From the NCBI RefSeq assembly GCF_004365875.1, contig NZ_SODF01000002.1, positions 496,001 to 560,000 of the forward strand: a DNA stretch of 64,000 bases, read 5' to 3'. This DNA comes from Kribbella kalugense (GTDB lineage Bacteria; Actinomycetota; Actinomycetes; Propionibacteriales; Kribbellaceae). The notes beneath the pieces were generated by a model, which was not told where the DNA came from, did no database searches, and worked only from the letters and a program-made list of their open reading frames with translations. Made by a program: the position numbers and the translations under genes. Shown in pieces: positions 51,674 to 59,588 of the stretch; positions within the stretch are counted from its first letter, which is position 1; each line of letters opens with the position of its first letter.

Positions 51674-52225
51674 TCAGACGGACTGCTTCTCTCGCGGCGC
51701 ACTCTTGCTGTCGCCGCCCAACGAGTAGCTGAACGAGACGATCGCGTCGATCACGAGCACGAGGGTCCAGGTCCCGGCCGGCGCGAGCACCGCGTCGTAC
51801 CCACGGCCCGACAGCAGGCCGAGGCCGATCATGATGCCGACACCGACGACGTACGAGAGCAAGTGGCGGTACCAGCCGGCGCGCTCGTGACGAGCCCGCT
51901 CCGGACCCTTCTTCGGCAGCTTCGCCGGACGCGGCGCACCGCCCAGGTAATGCGCGGCCCACTTGTCCGCCCACTTCAGCGTCTGGTGACCGAAGCCGAC
52001 GCTGACCCCGATGAAGATCGCGGCCAACGAGTGCTTGAACGCCGGCTCCGCACCGCGGTGGATGTCCAGCACGCTCGCGACCAGCATCACCACATCGACC
52101 AGCGGTACGGCGGCCAGCAGGACCAGACCGGCCTTCGGCAGCCGGAGCAGATAGCGGGTCACCATGCCGCCGGCGAGCAGAACCCAGAAGCCGATCTCAC
52201 ATCCGGCGATCACAGCGAGCAGCAC
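51674..52225 (-). CDS. hypothetical integral membrane protein, 183 aa
   Basis: Starts at a GTG with GGAGGGG 9 nt upstream. Four to five predicted helices (residues 1-25, 33-52, 63-80, 120-140, 145-170) with a Lys/Arg-rich cytoplasmic loop near 95-115. Similar unnamed proteins are common in actinobacteria; I assign no function. It is divergent from the TetR gene at 52306, which is its probable regulator. Confidence 0.78.
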   Translation of the reverse strand: MLLAVIAGCEIGFWVLLAGGMVTRYLLRLPKAGLVLLAAVPLVDVVMLVASVLDIHRGAEPAFKHSLAAIFIGVSVGFGHQTLKWADKWAAHYLGGAPRPAKLPKKGPERARHERAGWYRHLLSYVVGVGIMIGLGLLSGRGYDAVLAPAGTWTLVLVIDAIVSFSYSLGGDSKSAPREKQSV

Positions 52226-52259
52226 AGTTGTTCACCCCTCCGAGGTTTTTCAGTACGAC

Positions 52260-52285
52260 TGTGTTGTAAAACCAACGCTAACACA
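52260..52285. promoter_or_regulatory. candidate TetR operator TGTGTT-N14-AACACA
   Basis: Perfect 6-bp arms at 52260-52265 and 52280-52285 in the 80-bp region between the divergent membrane-protein and TetR genes. Confidence 0.45.
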
Positions 52286-52305
52286 ACCGTGCTAAAAAGG
52301 ACCAC

Positions 52306-52914
52306 ATGCCGAAGATCGTCGACCACACCACTCGTCGCGAAGAGATCGCCGAGGCGCTGTGGCGAGTGGTCCGCCGGGACGGGATCCGGGCGGCCTCGGT
52401 TCGAACCATCGCCGCCGAGGCGGGCTGGTCGGCGGGCGCGGTCCGCTACTACTTCCCGGACCAGGACGGTCTGCTCAAGTTCGCGATGGACCTGGTCTCC
52501 CGCCGGGTGACCGAACGAGTCAGCGCGATCGAGCCCAAGGGCACCGTGCCGGCCATCGTGCTGCGCTACCTCGACGAGGTGCTCCCGCTGGACGCCGAGC
52601 GCCGCGCGGAGTTCGACGTCTGGCTGGCGTTCATGGCACAGGCCCGGGCCGAGTCCGGGGCCGGCACGTTGCAGGAGCACCTCGATACGGTGCACAACAG
52701 CCTGCGCCACCTCTGCGAGTCGCTGCTGCGTTCGCTCGCCGACGCGGGCGCACTGAAGGACGGTCTCGATCTGCGCAGCGAGGTCGAACGCTTGCACGCG
52801 TTGCTCGACGGCCTCGCACTACACGCGGCGATCCAGCCGGAACGCACGACGCCGACTCGGGTCCGGCAGCTGATGCGGCACCATCTGGGCACGCTGATGG
52901 CCGAAAACCCCTGA
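52306..52914 (+). CDS. TetR family transcriptional regulator
   Basis: 202 aa. HTH: GIRAASVRTIAAEAGWSAGAVRYYFPDQDGLLKFAMDLV. The C-terminal domain (BetI-like: DAERRAEFDVWLAFMAQARAES, LRSEVERLHALLDGLALHAAIQP) is of the TetR_C_6 type. Divergent from the membrane-protein operon at 52225, likely its target. AAAGGACC precedes the ATG. Confidence 0.93.
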   Translation: MPKIVDHTTRREEIAEALWRVVRRDGIRAASVRTIAAEAGWSAGAVRYYFPDQDGLLKFAMDLVSRRVTERVSAIEPKGTVPAIVLRYLDEVLPLDAERRAEFDVWLAFMAQARAESGAGTLQEHLDTVHNSLRHLCESLLRSLADAGALKDGLDLRSEVERLHALLDGLALHAAIQPERTTPTRVRQLMRHHLGTLMAENP

Positions 52915-52986
52915 CAAACTGGGGGTTTTCGAAGAAGAATCGCCGCGACCGGTTCAAACCCTTGCGCCACGTGGCACGATCACCGC

Positions 52987-53499
52987 ATGGAGTCCGAGGG
53001 GGTGATCGTCGTCAGTGGAATCATGGCGGCGGGGAAGTCGTCGGTGTCCCAGATGCTGGCCGAAAGATTCCAGTACGGCGTGCATCTGCGCGGGGACGTT
53101 TTCCGCCGGATGATCGTCAGCGGACAAGCCTCGATGGCCGACGACGTGCTCGAGGCACAACGTCAACTTCAGCTGCGCTATCGGCTCGCCTGCATGGCCG
53201 CCGACCAGTACGCGAACGCCGGTTTCACCGTGGTTCTGCAGGACGTGGTGATCGGTGAGTTGCTGCGCGAGTTCATCGACGGCATCCAGACCAGACCGCG
53301 GTATCTCGTCGTACTGACGCCGCGACCCGAGGTGATCAGCGGCCGGCTCGGCGGGGCGCATCATCTGGTCGACGAGCTCGACTATGAGCTGCACGCGTTC
53401 AGTCCGCGGCGGGGGCTGTGGCTGGACAACTCGGACCTGTCGGTCGGCGAGACGGTCGACGCGATTCTCGGCCGGCTCGACGAGGCCAGCTTCGACTGA
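52987..53499 (+). CDS. P-loop AAA/kinase-like protein
   Basis: 170 aa. Walker A GIMAAGKSSV at residues 11-20, then FQYGVHLRGDVFRRMI and FTVVLQDVVIG, the pattern of small P-loop kinases related to chloramphenicol phosphotransferase, gluconate or adenylylsulfate kinases. The C-terminal LGGAHHLVDELDYELHAFSPRRGLWLDNSDLSV resembles the lid region of that group. The phosphate acceptor is unknown. Confidence 0.8.
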   Translation: MESEGVIVVSGIMAAGKSSVSQMLAERFQYGVHLRGDVFRRMIVSGQASMADDVLEAQRQLQLRYRLACMAADQYANAGFTVVLQDVVIGELLREFIDGIQTRPRYLVVLTPRPEVISGRLGGAHHLVDELDYELHAFSPRRGLWLDNSDLSVGETVDAILGRLDEASFD

Positions 53500-53510
53500 T
53501 GGCGGGTCTT

Positions 53511-53526
53511 ACTACCCGAAGGTAGT
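53511..53526. promoter_or_regulatory. candidate operator ACTACC-CGAA-GGTAGT
   Basis: Perfect 6-bp arms with a 4-nt spacer, ending 8 nt before the ATG of the molybdopterin oxidoreductase gene. Its place fits repressor binding at the promoter. Confidence 0.5.
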
Positions 53527-53534
53527 TTGAGTGG

Positions 53535-55622
53535 ATGACCGTACGGCGGACCTCGTGCAACCTGTGTGAAGCAATCTGCGGCGTGCTCGTGACCGTCGAG
53601 AACGGCCGCGTCACCGACATCCGCGGCGACGAATCCGATCCGCTCTCCCGCGGTCACATCTGCCCGAAAGCGGTCGCGCTGCGTGATCTCCAGGAGGACC
53701 CCGACCGGCTGACCACGCCGGTACGACGGACTTCCGACGGCTGGGAGGAGATCGACTGGGACGCGGCGTACAAACTGGTCGTCGACAAGCTGACCGGCAT
53801 CCAGAAGGAGCACGGGCGGAACTCGATCGGGGTCTACCTCGGCAACCCGAACGTGCACAGTCTTGGTGCACTCACGCACATGCCGACGATGGTCAGGCAG
53901 TTGCGGACCCGGAACAAGTTCAGCGCGACGTCGATCGACCAGTTGCCGCAGATGCTGTCGTCGTACCTGCTGTACGGGCATCAGTTGATGGTGGCGGTGC
54001 CGGATATCGACAGGACGTCGTACCTGCTGATCCTCGGGGCGAACCCGCTGGCGTCGAACGGGAGCATGATGACCGCGCCCGGATTCGGGCGGCGGTTGAA
54101 GGACGTGCGGAAGCGGGGCGGGAAGGTCGTCGTCATCGACCCGCGGCGGACCGAGACGGCGGCGGTGGCCGATGAGCATCACTTCGTCCGGCCGGGGACG
54201 GATGCGGCGTTCCTGCTCGCGTTGATCCATGAGGTGATCTCGCTAGGCGCTGCGCGGCCGGCCGAGTACATCGATGGGTTTGCGGCGGTCGAAGAAGCAG
54301 TGGAGGCGTGGACGCCGGAGCGGGCGGCGGCGATCACCGGGATCCCTGCGGACGTGATTCGGCGGGTGGCTGGCGAGTTTGCGACAGCCGACCGGGCGGC
54401 TTGTTACGGGCGGGTCGGGGTGTCGACGCAGCAGTTCGGGGCGATCTGCCAGTGGGCGATCCAGGTGCTGAACATCATCACCGGCAACCTCGATCGGCCC
54501 GGCGGCACGATGTTCCCGCGGCCGGCGGTGAACACGTTGCTCGGGATGGGTCGCGGGCATGTCGGGGTGTGGAAGAGCCGGGTGCGCGGGTTGCCGGAGT
54601 TCGGCGGTGAGCTGCCGGTGTCGACGCTGGCGGAGGAGATCCTGACGCCGGGCGACGGTCAGATCCGGGCGATGGTGACGGTGGCCGGCAACCCGGTGCT
54701 GTCGACGCCGAACGGGCGGAAGGTGGACGAGGCGCTCGGGTCGCTGGAGTTCATGGTCGCGATCGATCCGTACATCAACGAGACCACTCGGCACGCCGAC
54801 GTGATCCTGCCGCCGGCGCCGCCGCTCGAGCGCGATCACTATGACGTGGTCTTCCACCAGCTCGCCGTACGGAACACGGCACGGTGGAACGACGCAGTAC
54901 TGCCCAAGCCGGCGGACGCTCGGCACGACTGGGAGATCTTCCGCGATCTGGGGTTGGCGCTGGTACGGCGTACTCCGTGGAGCCGGCGCCGGGTCGAAGT
55001 GATGGCGCGACTGCGATTGTCGCCGCGACGAATCGTGGACGCCGGACTGCGGATCGGGCCGTATCGGTTGTCGGTAGCCAAGCTCCGGAAGTCGCCGGGC
55101 GGAATCGATCTCGGACCACTGCAGCCCGCCTTGCCTGGCGCGCTGCTGCACAAGTCGAAGCGGATCGACCTGGCGCAGCGGATGATCCTGGACGATCTGC
55201 CTCGACTCGATTCATTGGCCGCCGTTTCGGCTGACGAGCTTCTGTTGATCGGACGCCGGCATCTGCGGAGCAACAACTCCTGGATGCACAACTCCGCGCG
55301 ACTGGTGAAGGGCAAGCCTCGCCATCAGCTGCTGATGCATCCGCACGACCTGGCCGAGCGTGCGCTCATCGACGGTCAGCTGGTCACGGTCACGTCAGCC
55401 GCCGGCGCTATCTCCGTAGAAGTTGCCTCCAGCAACGACATCATGCCCGGCGTGGTCAGCCTCCCGCACGGCTTCGGTCACAACCGCGCCGGCGCCCGCC
55501 TGACCATCGCCAACCAGGTCGCCGGCCAGAGCGCCAACGACATCACCGACGCCGGCCTGACCGACGCCGTAGCCGGCACCGCCGCAGTCAACGGCGTCCC
55601 GGTCACAGTCACAGCCTCCTGA
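53535..55622 (+). CDS. molybdopterin-dependent oxidoreductase (formate dehydrogenase/nitrate reductase superfamily)
   Basis: 695 aa. An N-terminal [4Fe-4S] site with C8-x2-C11-x3-C15 and C43 (CNLCEAICG, HICPKA), followed by MGD-binding domains (YLLILGANPLASNGSMMTAPGFGRRL, VVVIDPRRTETA, HADVILPPAPPLERD) and the C-terminal MGD cap (MHPHDLAERALIDGQLVTVTS, NDIMPGVVSLPHGFGH). No Tat signal, so it is cytoplasmic. Subfamily and substrate are not clear. It needs molybdenum cofactor and could be supplied by the modABC system 14 kb upstream. Confidence 0.93.
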   Translation: MTVRRTSCNLCEAICGVLVTVENGRVTDIRGDESDPLSRGHICPKAVALRDLQEDPDRLTTPVRRTSDGWEEIDWDAAYKLVVDKLTGIQKEHGRNSIGVYLGNPNVHSLGALTHMPTMVRQLRTRNKFSATSIDQLPQMLSSYLLYGHQLMVAVPDIDRTSYLLILGANPLASNGSMMTAPGFGRRLKDVRKRGGKVVVIDPRRTETAAVADEHHFVRPGTDAAFLLALIHEVISLGAARPAEYIDGFAAVEEAVEAWTPERAAAITGIPADVIRRVAGEFATADRAACYGRVGVSTQQFGAICQWAIQVLNIITGNLDRPGGTMFPRPAVNTLLGMGRGHVGVWKSRVRGLPEFGGELPVSTLAEEILTPGDGQIRAMVTVAGNPVLSTPNGRKVDEALGSLEFMVAIDPYINETTRHADVILPPAPPLERDHYDVVFHQLAVRNTARWNDAVLPKPADARHDWEIFRDLGLALVRRTPWSRRRVEVMARLRLSPRRIVDAGLRIGPYRLSVAKLRKSPGGIDLGPLQPALPGALLHKSKRIDLAQRMILDDLPRLDSLAAVSADELLLIGRRHLRSNNSWMHNSARLVKGKPRHQLLMHPHDLAERALIDGQLVTVTSAAGAISVEVASSNDIMPGVVSLPHGFGHNRAGARLTIANQVAGQSANDITDAGLTDAVAGTAAVNGVPVTVTAS

Positions 55623-55760
55623 CCCCCGCACCCGGACGCCGATCCCCGCCCCCCGGACGCTGATCCCCGGCCCCGGACGTCTCAGGGGTCAACCCCGCAC
55701 CTGGTCGGTTGCGGACCCGAAATCCGGTGGTGCAACCGACCAACTCAGGGGTTAACCCCT
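55623..55760. repeat. palindrome-rich convergent intergenic region with direct repeats
   Basis: Contains a CCCGGACGYYGATCCCC-type repeat twice near the left end, the perfect 11-bp dyad TGGTCGGTTGC/GCAACCGACCA (55702-55742), and two copies of CTCAGGGGTYAACCCC (55681-55696 and 55744-55759) flanking that dyad; each copy is itself a GGGGT/ACCCC palindrome. Likely bidirectional terminator for the oxidoreductase and LacI genes, or a small repetitive element. Confidence 0.6.
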
Positions 55761-56780
55761 CAAACGGACAGTGGGTGGAGGGCCGGAGCTGTCGCGGATG
55801 ATGAGGAGGGGGGTGGAGTAGAGGTGGGACTGCGGGGTTGCGCCGGCGAGGAGGTCGAGGAGGCGGTGGGTCACCTCGGCGCCGTAGCCGACGATGTTGT
55901 GGCTGAGGGCGGTGAGGGTCGGGTGGGTGATTCGGCAGAGGGCCGAGTCGTCCCAGGCGACCAGGGTGATGTCGTCGGGAGTGCGCAGGCCGAGGCCTTG
56001 GACGACGGACAGTCCGGCGACCGCCATCAGGTCGTTGTCGTAGATGATCGCGGTGGCGCGCGGGTTGCTGGTGAGTACGTCGCGGGTCGCGGTGGCGCCT
56101 TGGGTGGCGGAGTAATCGGTGTGGTGGGTGCTAGCGCTGAGGGCGAGCCGGCGGGTGGCGAGCTCGTAGGCCTGGTCGCGGATCCAGACATCGCCGAACT
56201 CGGGCGGACCAGCCACCCGCGCGACCACCCGGTGGCCGAGGGAGGCCACGTGATCGAGGGCCGCGTTCATCGCCGCGGCGCCGTCGGTCCAGGCGCACGG
56301 CATGCCATCGGCCAGCGCCGGGTCCCCGACCAGAACGGCCGGCAGACCGAGCTTCCGCAGTACCGGGATGCGTGGATCGGCGACCCGGAGGTCGACGACG
56401 ATGACACCGTCGACCCGGCGCTCCGCGGCCCACTTCCGGTACGTCGCCAGCTCCTCGTCGAGATCGGCGACGACCTGGAGCGCCAACGCGTACGACTTCT
56501 CCCCGAGAACCGACTCGATCCCGCCGACGAAGCCCATGAAGTACGGCTCCTCGATCAGCGTCTGCGCGGTCCTGGCGAGTACCAGCCCGAACGTCTCGCT
56601 GCGCGCCGCGGACAGCTGACGAGCGGCCCGGTTCGGCACCCACTCCAGCTCGGCGGCGACTTTCAGCACCCTGGCCCGGGTCGCCTCAGACACTCCGGGC
56701 TGGTTGTTCAGGGCGTACGAGACCGCACCTTGGGAGACGCCACAGCGACGGGCGATCTCTTTGATGGTCACACGGGACAC
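55752..56780 (-). CDS. LacI family transcriptional regulator
   Basis: 342 aa from a GTG with GAGGAG 10 nt upstream. The N-terminal LacI HTH (VTIKEIARRCGVSQGAVSYALNNQPGVSEATRARV) and hinge (NRAARQLSAARSETFGLVLAR) precede a periplasmic-binding-like sensor domain (EPYFMGFVGGIESVLGE, DDITLVAWDDSALCRITHPTLTAL). It is divergent from the sugar operon starting at 57067 and is its likely repressor, acting through AACCGGTT sites. Confidence 0.94.
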   Translation of the reverse strand: MSRVTIKEIARRCGVSQGAVSYALNNQPGVSEATRARVLKVAAELEWVPNRAARQLSAARSETFGLVLARTAQTLIEEPYFMGFVGGIESVLGEKSYALALQVVADLDEELATYRKWAAERRVDGVIVVDLRVADPRIPVLRKLGLPAVLVGDPALADGMPCAWTDGAAAMNAALDHVASLGHRVVARVAGPPEFGDVWIRDQAYELATRRLALSASTHHTDYSATQGATATRDVLTSNPRATAIIYDNDLMAVAGLSVVQGLGLRTPDDITLVAWDDSALCRITHPTLTALSHNIVGYGAEVTHRLLDLLAGATPQSHLYSTPLLIIRDSSGPPPTVRLRG

Positions 56781-56887
56781 AACAACTCACTCCTCACGGG
56801 CGGCCGGACCGCTGACGGTCGGTCCGGAATCCCCCAGTGTGCGCCCGATCTCAACCCTCTGTCATCACCTGAGCACATAAAGTGACC

Positions 56888-56899
56888 GTTTGATCAAAC
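56888..56899. promoter_or_regulatory. 12-bp palindrome GTTTGATCAAAC upstream of lacI-type gene
   Basis: Perfect palindrome about 110 bp upstream of the LacI start and 170 bp upstream of the isomerase start. Possible operator, unlike the AACCGGTT sites in its centre. Confidence 0.35.
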
Positions 56900-56993
56900 C
56901 CACAATCGGGGGATGTTCTCTCAGGTGACCGACCAGTCGTTGGGCGGAGGGTGGTGTGGGCGGGGGCCGGTGGGATACGGTTGCCGTCGTTAC

Positions 56994-57005
56994 TTAACCG
57001 GTTCG
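56994..57005. promoter_or_regulatory. candidate LacI operator TTAACCGGTTCG before the sugar operon
   Basis: The AACCGGTT core (56996-57003) has the central CG typical of LacI-family operators and lies 60 nt before the isomerase start. The same core recurs at 59561 upstream of the beta-mannosidase gene. Confidence 0.6.
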
Positions 57006-57066
57006 GCTTACCAGTCGGCGTGCAGCCCCAGGGCAGCGGGTGAAGCGCCGCCAACAAGGAGAAACC

Positions 57067-57816
57067 ATGGTCGCAAAGGACCACCTGTCCCTCCAGTTGT
57101 ACACGGTCCGGGGCAAGCTCGAGGAAGACTTCGACGGCACTCTGGCCCGCATCGCGGAGATCGGCTACACGCTGGTCGAGCCCTTCGGGGTGACCGCTTT
57201 CGCGGACCGTCTGGCCGAGGCGCTGCCCAAGCACGGACTCTCGGCCCCTACTACCCACGCCGGCCTGCTCCGTGAGGACAGCGCCCCGATCTACGCCGCC
57301 GCCAAGCGGCTCGGCATCACCACGGTGATCGACCCGCACACCGACCCGGCGCGCTGGCAGTCGGCCGACGAGATCAAGGTGATCGCGGACGGGCTGAACA
57401 AGGCAGCGGTCGAGGCCGCCGATCACGGCATCACGGTCGGCTACCACAACCACCAGTTCGAGCTGGAGTCGAAGATCGGCGGCGCGCACGGCCTGGAGAT
57501 CCTGGCCGACAACCTGTCCGACGACGTGATCCTCGAGGTCGACACCTACTGGGCCGCGGTCGGCGGTGCCGACGTACCGGCGCTGCTGAAGAAGTTCGGT
57601 GACCGGGTCAAGGCGATCCACGTCAAGGACGGCGACGGCACGCTGAACAACAAGGCCCAGGTCGCGGTCGGCGACGGCGTCATCGCGGTCGCGGACATCC
57701 TGGCGGCGGCCCCGGCCGCGCTGCGGGTCGTCGAGCTGGACGACTTCACCGGTGAGATCCTCGACGCGGTCGCGGGCAGCTACAAGTTCCTGACCGGAGA
57801 GGGTGCGCCTGCATGA
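57067..57816 (+). CDS. sugar phosphate isomerase/epimerase family (xylose isomerase-like TIM barrel)
   Basis: 249 aa from the ATG at 57067 (AAGGAG 5 nt upstream). LSLQLYTVRGKLEEDFDGTLARIAEIGYTLVEPFG, TVGYHNHQFELE, ILEVDTYWAAVGG and AIHVKDGDG show the AP-endonuclease-2/IolE-type barrel with metal ligands Glu, Asp, His. It probably isomerises or epimerises a sugar or ketose. The stop overlaps the Gfo/Idh start (ATGA). Confidence 0.92.
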   Translation: MVAKDHLSLQLYTVRGKLEEDFDGTLARIAEIGYTLVEPFGVTAFADRLAEALPKHGLSAPTTHAGLLREDSAPIYAAAKRLGITTVIDPHTDPARWQSADEIKVIADGLNKAAVEAADHGITVGYHNHQFELESKIGGAHGLEILADNLSDDVILEVDTYWAAVGGADVPALLKKFGDRVKAIHVKDGDGTLNNKAQVAVGDGVIAVADILAAAPAALRVVELDDFTGEILDAVAGSYKFLTGEGAPA

Positions 57817-58910
57817 GCTCTGTAGGAGTAGGTGTGATCGGCGCCGGAGTCATCTCCGACGCCTACATCAAGAGTATGCAGAGCTTCCCGGACCTGAAGG
57901 TGGTCGCGATCGGCGACCTCCGGCCGGAAGCCGCCGAGGAGAAGGCCAAGCAGTACGGGATCGAGGCCCACGGCGGCCCCGAGGTCGTGCTCAACCACCC
58001 CGACGTAGAGATCGTGGTCAACCTGACCATCCCGATCGCGCACGTCGAGGTCGCTCTCGCAGCGGTTGCCGCAGGCAAGCATGTCTGGAGCGAGAAGCCG
58101 TTCTCGCTGGACCAGGACAGCGGCCTCAAGCTGCTGGCCACGGCACAGGACGCCGGGGTGCGGCTGGGTTGCGCGCCCGACACCATCCTAGGCCCGGGTC
58201 TGCAGGAGTCCCGTCGCATCATCGAGCGTGGTGACATCGGTACGCCGTTGACCGCGCTGACCCTGATGCAGTCGCCCGGCCCCGAGTCGTGGCACCCGAA
58301 CCCGGCGTTCCTGTTCCAGGAAGGCGCCGGTCCACTGTGGGACATCGGCCCGTACTACCTGACCACGCTGGTCCAGCTCTTCGGTCCGGTCGCCGCGGTC
58401 GCGGGAATCGGGTCGAAGTCGAAGGAGAAGCGCACGATCGGCTCCGGTCCGCTGGCGGGGACCGACTTCGACGTGACCGTGCCGACGCATGTCAGCGCGA
58501 TCGCGAAGTTCGAGTCGGGGCAGTCGTCGCAGAGCATCTTCAGCTTCGACTCGCCGTTGTCGCGGGCCGGGTTCGTCGAGATCACCGGTAGCGACGCGAC
58601 CCTCGCCGTACCGGACCCGAACGGGTTCGACGGGGAGATCAAGATCCGTCGTCGCGGCGCCGACGACTGGGAGACCATCGCCGACACCAAGGCGGTCGCC
58701 CAGCGCGGTACCGGCGTACTGGAGATGGCGCGGGCGATCCGGGCCGACCGGCCGCACCGGGCCACCGGGGCGCTGGCGTTCCACATCGTCGATGTGATGG
58801 CGTCCATCACCGACTCGATCGACGCCGGCGCGTTCGTCGACGTGAAGAGCACGGTCGAGGTCGCGCCGATCCTGCCGGACGACTGGGACGTGACCGCAGC
58901 CACGCTATGA
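57813..58910 (+). CDS. Gfo/Idh/MocA family NAD(P)-dependent oxidoreductase
   Basis: 365 aa. The N-terminal Rossmann fold has VGVIGAGVISDAYIKSM; SEKPFSLD carries the conserved Lys of the active site, and GPLWDIGPYYLTTLVQLFG the family D-x3-H/Y region. It should oxidise or reduce a sugar or inositol derivative. Coupled to both neighbours by ATGA overlaps, so it is part of one catabolic pathway with the isomerase and the esterase. Confidence 0.94.
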   Translation: MSSVGVGVIGAGVISDAYIKSMQSFPDLKVVAIGDLRPEAAEEKAKQYGIEAHGGPEVVLNHPDVEIVVNLTIPIAHVEVALAAVAAGKHVWSEKPFSLDQDSGLKLLATAQDAGVRLGCAPDTILGPGLQESRRIIERGDIGTPLTALTLMQSPGPESWHPNPAFLFQEGAGPLWDIGPYYLTTLVQLFGPVAAVAGIGSKSKEKRTIGSGPLAGTDFDVTVPTHVSAIAKFESGQSSQSIFSFDSPLSRAGFVEITGSDATLAVPDPNGFDGEIKIRRRGADDWETIADTKAVAQRGTGVLEMARAIRADRPHRATGALAFHIVDVMASITDSIDAGAFVDVKSTVEVAPILPDDWDVTAATL

Positions 58911-59515
58911 CCAGCATCCTTCTCGATCCCCGGCGGACCGTCGTGTTCGCCGGGGACTCGGTCACCGACTGCGGCCGCCGTACCGACCCGGACGGGTTGG
59001 GCGACGGCTATGTGCGCAAGGTGTACGACGACCTCGGTGAACGCAGGCCGACGATCGTCAACGCCGGCATCAGTGGTCACCGGGCGGCCGATCTGGCCGC
59101 CCGGTGGTCCGCCGATGTGCTGGCCCACGACCCGTCGCTGGTGTCGATCCTGATCGGGATCAACGACACCTGGCGGCGGTACGACGAGAACGACCCGACG
59201 ACTGCGGAGTCCTTCGAGGCGTCGTACCGCTCGATGCTCGATGCACTGAACTGCCCGGTAGTCCTGATGGAGCCGTTCCTGCTGCCGGTGAAGGACGGGC
59301 AGGACGAATGGCGCGAGGACCTCGACCCGAAGCTCGAGGTGGTCCGGAAGCTGGCCGTCGAGTACGGCGCGATTCTGGTCCCCACCGATGTCGAGCTGAC
59401 CAAGCAGGCCGCGTCCGTCGGTGCGGCGACTCTTGCGGGCGACGGCGTACATCCGAGCGCTGCTGGACATCGTGCTCTCGCCGATCTGTGGCGACGCTAC
59501 GTCCTGGACGACTGA
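58907..59515 (+). CDS. SGNH/GDSL-type esterase
   Basis: 202 aa, no signal peptide. Block I FAGDSVTDCG (nucleophilic Ser), block II NAGISGH (Gly), block III GINDTWRR (Asn) and block V GDGVHPSAAGH (Asp-x2-His) are all present. Within a mannoside-catabolic operon it may deacetylate incoming acetylated manno-oligosaccharides inside the cell; this is inference from context. Confidence 0.93.
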   Translation: MTSILLDPRRTVVFAGDSVTDCGRRTDPDGLGDGYVRKVYDDLGERRPTIVNAGISGHRAADLAARWSADVLAHDPSLVSILIGINDTWRRYDENDPTTAESFEASYRSMLDALNCPVVLMEPFLLPVKDGQDEWREDLDPKLEVVRKLAVEYGAILVPTDVELTKQAASVGAATLAGDGVHPSAAGHRALADLWRRYVLDD

Positions 59516-59558
59516 CTTCCACCGCTCCTCATGCTGCTGGGGAGCGGTGCTGTTCTAC

Positions 59559-59570
59559 TAAACCGGTTCA
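59559..59570. promoter_or_regulatory. candidate LacI operator TAAACCGGTTCA before the beta-mannosidase gene
   Basis: Second copy of the AACCGGTT core (59561-59568), 20 nt before the GTG at 59589. Suggests that the mannosidase gene has its own LacI-controlled promoter besides read-through from the operon. A hairpin-like ACCGCTCC/GGAGCGGT just upstream (59521-59548) may end the first transcript. Confidence 0.6.
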
Positions 59571-59588
59571 CCTCCTGGGAGCTTGACT

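Noticed and set aside
52940..52965. GGTTCAAACCC resembling a tRNA T-loop
   Set aside because: No flanking T-stem pairing and no anticodon or acceptor arms nearby.
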